From contig DATKVG010000100.1 in the NCBI GenBank assembly GCA_035530195.1, positions 1 through 9,960 of the forward strand: DNA of 9,960 nucleotides, read 5' to 3'. Below are positions 6,589 to 9,960 of the stretch, one piece after another. Origin of the DNA: JAPLKX01 sp035530195. Lineage in GTDB: Bacteria; Hydrogenedentota; Hydrogenedentia; Hydrogenedentales; SLHB01. The translations under genes and the position numbers were made by a program. Below the pieces are notes generated by a model, which saw nothing but the letters and a program-made list of their open reading frames with translations, did not search any database and had not been told where the DNA came from. Positions within the stretch are counted from its first letter, which is position 1, and each line of letters begins with the position of its first letter.

Positions 6589-6892
6589 GTAGATTGAGGG
6601 GTTATCTAAGTGAGCGATTTTGATGTGGAAGTTGGGGTCAGCGGCGGTATTGGGAGGCTCGATGAATTGTCTCGCCAAGCCGGAAGGGCTGAATGGGCCA
6701 GGGTGAGTATACGTGAGCGGAGATTCTCCTCAAACCACAGCTGGGCCGCGCTGCCTTTATATATGACGACATAATTTTTGCTGAATGTGGGTCCGGAATT
6801 ATTCCGGACCTACGCTTAGGCATACATTGCTCAGAAAGGGCTCTGGCTGCCGCCGCTGCCGCGTGATAATGTAGAAACTCGAGGGCCCGGAA
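6589..6892. other. Non-coding stretch between the cas operon and the LRR fragment
   Basis: About 300 nt with no gene I recognise. A 61-codon frame on the minus strand (6638-6823) has no family resemblance and reads into a hairpin repeat, so I leave it uncalled. The segment holds an AT-rich patch (about 6755-6785) and two hairpin repeats listed separately. No tRNA or known riboswitch pattern is visible. Confidence 0.6.
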
Positions 6893-6907
6893 TTATTCCG
6901 GACCTAC
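6790..6907. repeat. Two copies of a CCGGAA-TTA-TTCCGG hairpin repeat
   Basis: The same 21 bp occur at 6793-6813 and 6887-6907: CCGGAATTATTCCGG followed by ACCTAC. At 6790-6810 the inverted arms GGTCCGGAA and TTCCGGACC pair perfectly over 9 bp with a TTA loop. In the second copy (6884-6904) one base of the outer stem differs, leaving 6 perfect central pairs. The copies are in the same orientation, 94 bp apart. They look like a dispersed small palindromic element. The stop codon of the leucine-rich-repeat frame (6893-6895) falls inside the second loop. Confidence 0.8.
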
Positions 6908-7246
6908 AGGAAGGTGGGAAAATTCGGTCGTGCTGTATAGAATCGTTATGTGCTGATATTGTTGACTGTCTGGCAGGGCGGCCGACGAAGTCGGCTGCGC
7001 GGAAAGCTGATTGTTGACGAGGTACAGCCTATCGAGTGCGGTGAGGCGGCCGATCTCCGGGGGAAGCGTGGAAAGCTGATTTCCGCTGAGGTTCAGCCCC
7101 TGAAGCTGTTCGACACCCGGCGCGTCGAGAAGCGTGCGGAGGTCGCTGTCCTTCACGCCGCAGTCCATAAGGCTCAGAGTTACCCAGCCGCTTCTTCTGG
7201 CTTTGGCGACCCGCTTCACGATTAGGGCGGTTGAATATGTAGCCAC
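6893..7246 (-). CDS. Short leucine-rich-repeat protein or truncated LRR gene
   Basis: Translated from GTG at 7246, with GGAG nine nt upstream, the frame gives 117 residues. Residues 11-20 (KRVAKARRSG) and the following WVTLSLMDCGV match the lead-in of bacterial LRR proteins, where an amphipathic R-A-ARRSG segment precedes the first repeat. Two LRR units follow: VEQLQGLNLSGNQLSTLPPE (45-64) and the unit around IGRLTALDRLYLVNNQLS (65-82). After residue 82 the LRR pattern ceases; the last 35 residues are unlike LRR and the stop lies in a hairpin repeat, so the C-terminal part has probably been lost and replaced by intergenic sequence. Bacterial LRR proteins of this kind are usually much longer. 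The open frame extends to 7543, but that part overlaps repeat material and shows no domain. Function unknown; a protein-binding role would be a guess. Confidence 0.5.
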   Translation of the reverse strand: MATYSTALIVKRVAKARRSGWVTLSLMDCGVKDSDLRTLLDAPGVEQLQGLNLSGNQLSTLPPEIGRLTALDRLYLVNNQLSAQPTSSAALPDSQQYQHITILYSTTEFSHLPVGPE

Positions 7247-7296
7247 AGAAATCCGCTCCGTTCCGTTTTCCGGCGCCGGGTATCGGCCGCCGGCCC

Positions 7297-7314
7297 CTAA
7301 ACATCCCCGTTTAG
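7297..7314. repeat. Small hairpin upstream of the LRR fragment
   Basis: CTAAAC and GTTTAG pair over 6 bp around the loop ATCCCC, about 50 nt before the presumed GTG start of the LRR frame. It might be an operator or simply another member of the local hairpin set. No regulator is evident. Confidence 0.35.
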
Positions 7315-7319
7315 CATAG

Positions 7320-7560
7320 TGGCTTGAGGAAGCTAGTTTAGTACCCGGTGGAGAAAAAGGCAACAACGCATGATACGGGTGGGGAGGGACAAGCTGTCGA
7401 ACCCCTGCCGGGGTACTTCGTTGGCGCGACTTGTGCCCAGGGTAGCGCCCGGCCCTGGACCGGTGTGGAGTGGTCGCCGGGGTCTTCGTTGGATGCTCGT
7501 GGTAGGTGACGGGTACAGGGCCATTGGTACGGGCCGGTCGCAACCCTGGGCTGACAATTG
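7320..7560. other. Intergenic GC-rich stretch without a supported gene
   Basis: Open frames exist on both strands but encode Pro/Arg/Gly-rich products with no recognisable domain and no good starts. The composition resembles spurious frames over dispersed intergenic repeats. It leads directly into the hairpin mosaic at 7563 onward. Confidence 0.5.
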
Positions 7561-7562
7561 AC

Positions 7563-7883
7563 CCACCCCTCCGGGGTGGAAGAGTGAAGCGGCAGGAGTT
7601 GTTGCACCCCTTCAGGGTGCACTATCTTTACGCATTCCTTTCCTGGGGCGTTGCCTCAGGCTATTATGTGTTACGGCTCCGGCGTAACTTGCGCTTTCAG
7701 CGTATTCATCATTCATCAGTTGTCATATGCTGCCGCACGGTGAACTTCGCACTTGGCCCTGTAGGGGCGGGGGGAGTTGTTGCACCCCTTCAGGGTGCTT
7801 TTTGGTTGTGTATTCATTTCCTGGGGCGTTGCCCCAGGCTAATATGTGTTACGCCTTCAGCGTAACTTACGCCTCCGGCGTAA
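7563..7883. repeat. Mosaic of small hairpin modules
   Basis: Seven short inverted repeats occur in 320 bp: CCACCCC/GGGGTGG at 7563-7579; GCACCC/GGGTGC at 7604-7620 and again at 7782-7798; CCTGGGGC-GTT-GCCTCAGG at 7642-7660 (one mismatch) and CCTGGGGC-GTT-GCCCCAGG at 7820-7838 (perfect); TTACGC/GCGTAA at 7849-7865; TTACGCC/GGCGTAA at 7867-7883. A degenerate TTACG/CGTAA version is at 7671-7687. The loops are 3 to 7 nt. Frames crossing them are not credible genes. Single units could act as weak terminators between the terminase and its downstream neighbour, but lack U-tracts. Confidence 0.8.
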
Positions 7884-7937
7884 CTTGCGCTTTCAGCGTA
7901 TTCATCATTCATCAGTTGTCATATGCTGCCGCACGGT
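7595..7937. repeat. Imperfect tandem duplication of a ~180-bp hairpin-bearing unit
   Basis: Copy 1 spans about 7595-7741 and copy 2 about 7773-7937. The left ends share 26 identical bp (7595-7620 and 7773-7798, offset 178), and the right ends share 65 identical bp (7677-7741 and 7873-7937, offset 196). The 18-bp change in offset corresponds exactly to one additional TTACGCC...GCGTAAC hairpin module in copy 2. Related degenerate units continue to 7971 (GGTCAAGTTCGCACTT at 7935 and GGTCAACTTCGCACTC at 7956, spaced 21 bp). The near-identity suggests a recent duplication. Confidence 0.85.
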
Positions 7938-7990
7938 CAAGTTCGCACTTCGCCCGGTCAACTTCGCACTCAGAACTTTGAACTTCGCGC

Positions 7991-9952
7991 TTACCAGGGG
8001 AAGTTTTTCATGCTGGGGAGGGTGAAGATTTCGACCATCAGGGGTAGCGGGGGGCGGATGGTGTAGTCGGGGTCGTTGTATGGTGCGTTGGGTGCGGTTT
8101 TTTCTTGGGCGAGGACCATGCATCGGGTTGCGTCGATGATGTGGTCGTTTCCTTTTGAGTAGGTGACGGCGCCGTTGTTGAGTGAGTAGGTTTGTGTGAG
8201 GAACTGGTCGGGTATTTCGGGGTCGGTGGCGGGGAAGACGATCTCGCGCCGTTGTAGCGCCTTGTTGATGAGCGAGGTCATGAGTTCTTTTGTTCGTTTT
8301 TTCGTTTGGGCGCCGTTGGGGAGTTCGAATGGTGTGACTCCGCCGAAATCGAAGCCGAAGAGGCGTCCGTCGAACGCGCGTGGCTTGTATTTGTCGAGCG
8401 ACATGAGTTCCTGGATGACGGCGAGTCCGTTGCCGCCGTTGTCGATGCCGATTGCTGCGGGCGCGAGTAGGGAGTCGATGACGGCGAGACATTGGGCGAT
8501 GTGGGGGTAAGCGACTTTCTCCATGTGGACGCGCAAAACAAGCCTTAAACTGCAGTCTGGAGTCTGGAGTCTGGAGTCTGGAGGAGAACAATCAGGAGAT
8601 TTTTTGGGGGTGTCTTGGCGGAAGACTAGGATTTCGGTTGGGTCGTTTGTGTATCCGAGGTCTGCGCCGAGGTAGTATTGGGCGGAGTCGGGCCAGATGT
8701 TGAGTAGCGTCTCGAACCGTTGTTCGGTTTCGAGTTCGGATTGGCAGTCTTCGAGTTCGGCGTTGGTGATGACGATTTTGCGGTACTCGGGCACGTCTTG
8801 GAGCGCGAGTGCGAGGTGTTCGGGGTGGAACGCGCCGTAGCTTGGCGCGCCGTGTTCGCCGGCGACTTCGTGCTGCCAGCCGGCGGTTGCGCGGCCGCCG
8901 TAGAATTCGAGCAGGTCGGCTTCGTGGTTGGGTGTCCAGTTGGGGTTGAGCCAGGACGGCCATCGGAACACGCGCCAGCGGGGCGAGTTTGTGAGGCGGT
9001 AGTATGTGGCGTTGCGCATGCCGTTGGGGGTCGAGTATACGCGGAGTTTGCCGCCGGCTTTTAGGCATTGGCGCAGCGCGCGCCATGCGTCTTCGCTGAG
9101 CCACGCGCCTTCGTCGACCCAGACGCGGTCGACGTGGAGGGAGCGGAACGCTTCGCCGTACGTGCCCGCGGGCCGGAAGTAGAGGACGCTGCCGTTGGTG
9201 AACTCGAGGCGCGGGTAGGGAAACCGCTGCATCTTGCGGTGGCCGTTGCGGCCGCGGGCGATGCAGGCTTCGAGCCGCGGGTTGTTTTCGAGCTGGAACT
9301 CGATTTCCTCCCAAATGGCGAGCAACTGGCCCGCGAGCGCCGCCGCTACCAGCCCCGATCCTTTCCGGGTGGTCATCGCATAATGGAGCGCCAGCGTGGT
9401 CAGGTTGGCCGTCTTGCCGACGTCGCGGCCGTCGAGATGGACGATGTTGTCGTCGGCTGCGCGGAGATCCTCGATTTGGTGCCGCCAATAAGCGCGGGCC
9501 GACCCGTCGCGGTTCGCCAGCCATTTCTGGCCCCAGGCGACGGGGTCGCACTTGTCGAGCGGTGAGGCGGGCGTCCGGCCCTCGGCGATCTCGCGGGCGT
9601 CGGCTTCGGCGGCGGCCACACGCGTCCCGTACTCCTCATCCAGTTTCGCCTTCCGCTCCGCCCAACGACCTTTCAACCCATCGTAATCCAGAAGCTTTCG
9701 CACCATCGCCGAAGTCCAAAGCCCTTCCCCCCGGTTCGGCACTCCATCCTCCTTCAACTTCCGCATGATCGCCGACTGGCTCAGCCCGGCTTCCTCCAGT
9801 TCCTTCGCCAGCACGATCGCCCCCTGTTCCACCGGGTTTTCAACAAGACGGCGCGTAGCCTTCTCAAACATCCACCCTACCGGTATATTCATCATCCCAG
9901 CTTTCGGCTTGTAACTGGGTTTCCGAGTCTTCTTTACACTCCCCTTTTCCAT
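7991..9952 (-). CDS. Phage-type terminase large subunit with N-terminal HTH region (5' end may lie beyond window)
   Basis: Terminase large subunits pump and cut phage DNA during head packaging. The 653-residue frame has the full set of motifs: Walker A-like GRDVGKT (175-181), Walker B VDRVWVDEG (274-282, Asp280 and catalytic Glu281), coupling motif STPNG (307-311), and an RNase H-fold nuclease with GADLGYTNDPTEI (Asp431), IGIDNGG (Asp504) and DHIIDATR (Asp603/Asp607). Upstream of the ATPase, residues 22-90 resemble the 'Recombinase' helix-turn-helix domain of serine integrases (GWMFEKATRRLV, LSQSAIMRKLKEDGVPNR, WTSAMVRKLL). Residues 450-472 are a low-complexity insert from a 7-bp tandem repeat. 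ATG at 9952 has no well-spaced ribosome site and the frame is open to the window edge, so the real start may be farther right; Met20/Met21 are alternatives. No other phage gene is visible, so it may be a prophage remnant, a gene-transfer-agent-like gene or the edge of a prophage. Confidence 0.85.
   Translation of the reverse strand: MEKGSVKKTRKPSYKPKAGMMNIPVGWMFEKATRRLVENPVEQGAIVLAKELEEAGLSQSAIMRKLKEDGVPNRGEGLWTSAMVRKLLDYDGLKGRWAERKAKLDEEYGTRVAAAEADAREIAEGRTPASPLDKCDPVAWGQKWLANRDGSARAYWRHQIEDLRAADDNIVHLDGRDVGKTANLTTLALHYAMTTRKGSGLVAAALAGQLLAIWEEIEFQLENNPRLEACIARGRNGHRKMQRFPYPRLEFTNGSVLYFRPAGTYGEAFRSLHVDRVWVDEGAWLSEDAWRALRQCLKAGGKLRVYSTPNGMRNATYYRLTNSPRWRVFRWPSWLNPNWTPNHEADLLEFYGGRATAGWQHEVAGEHGAPSYGAFHPEHLALALQDVPEYRKIVITNAELEDCQSELETEQRFETLLNIWPDSAQYYLGADLGYTNDPTEILVFRQDTPKKSPDCSPPDSRLQTPDCSLRLVLRVHMEKVAYPHIAQCLAVIDSLLAPAAIGIDNGGNGLAVIQELMSLDKYKPRAFDGRLFGFDFGGVTPFELPNGAQTKKRTKELMTSLINKALQRREIVFPATDPEIPDQFLTQTYSLNNGAVTYSKGNDHIIDATRCMVLAQEKTAPNAPYNDPDYTIRPPLPLMVEIFTLPSMKNFPW
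8555..8582. repeat. Four tandem copies of a 7-bp unit inside the terminase gene
   Basis: GTCTGGA is repeated four times without interruption (8555-8561, 8562-8568, 8569-8575, 8576-8582). It encodes part of an SPDCSPPDSRLQTPD-like stretch in the terminase. Because seven is not a multiple of three, a change of one unit would shift the frame, so this is a potential phase-variable or error-prone site. Confidence 0.9.
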
Positions 9953-9960
9953 CGCCTTTT

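Noticed and set aside
6638..6823. 61-codon minus-strand frame between cas8e and the LRR fragment
   Set aside because: No family resemblance, no clear ribosome site, and it reads into a hairpin repeat.
7338..7622. Minus-strand frame of 94 codons in the repeat zone
   Set aside because: Crosses hairpin modules; Pro/Gly-rich product typical of spurious frames over repeats.
6530..7990. Insertion sequence or Tn7-like CRISPR-associated transposon
   Set aside because: No transposase or TnsB/TnsC/TniQ-like gene is present; adaptation genes are intact and the Cas5-HNH fusion points to cleavage rather than transposition.
7905..8591. 228-codon minus-strand frame overlapping the terminase 3' end
   Set aside because: Arg/His-rich shadow of the terminase in another frame, starting within the 7-bp tandem repeat.
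8592..9551. 319-codon minus-strand frame opposite phase to the terminase
   Set aside because: Extremely Arg/Pro-rich shadow; the terminase frame carries all the motifs.

Overview
The window is a GC-rich bacterial segment. Its core is a complete-looking type I-E (Cascade) CRISPR-Cas locus on the minus strand. Right to left in transcription order it reads cas8e (cse1), cse2 (cas11e), cas7e, cas5e, cas6e, cas1, cas2, then a CRISPR array that runs off the left edge. Six of the seven genes are joined by 1 to 7 nt overlaps (cse2 to cas7e is the one short gap, 18 nt, with its own ribosome binding site), so this looks like one operon driven from a predicted promoter just upstream of cas8e.

The outstanding feature is cas5e. 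Its product has a normal Cas5e domain followed by a C-terminal HNH nuclease domain (CxxC, His, CxxCH signature) and a charged tail. No cas3 helicase-nuclease gene lies in the operon or in the 3.4 kb upstream of cas8e. The simplest reading is a Cascade complex that carries its own nuclease on Cas5 instead of recruiting Cas3. I recall this rare design being described recently as type I-E Cas5-HNH, so the class is probably not brand new, but it is rare and this is a clear instance with an intact adaptation module and array. The array starts only 16 nt after the cas2 stop codon, leaving almost no room for a conventional leader.

Right of the cas operon (about 6590 to 7990) is a repeat-rich zone. 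It holds two copies of a CCGGAA-TTA-TTCCGG hairpin, a short leucine-rich-repeat gene or gene fragment that ends inside one of those hairpins, and a roughly 180-bp imperfect tandem duplication built from small hairpin modules. The last 2 kb encode a phage-type terminase large subunit on the minus strand. It has an N-terminal helix-turn-helix region resembling the 'Recombinase' domain of serine integrases, and an in-frame low-complexity insert made from a 7-bp tandem repeat.

Organism: high GC, dense mosaics of small intergenic hairpins and I-E CRISPR suggest an uncultured bacterium of the Planctomycetes/Hydrogenedentes/Verrucomicrobia sort, but this is a weak impression and no marker gene in the window settles it.
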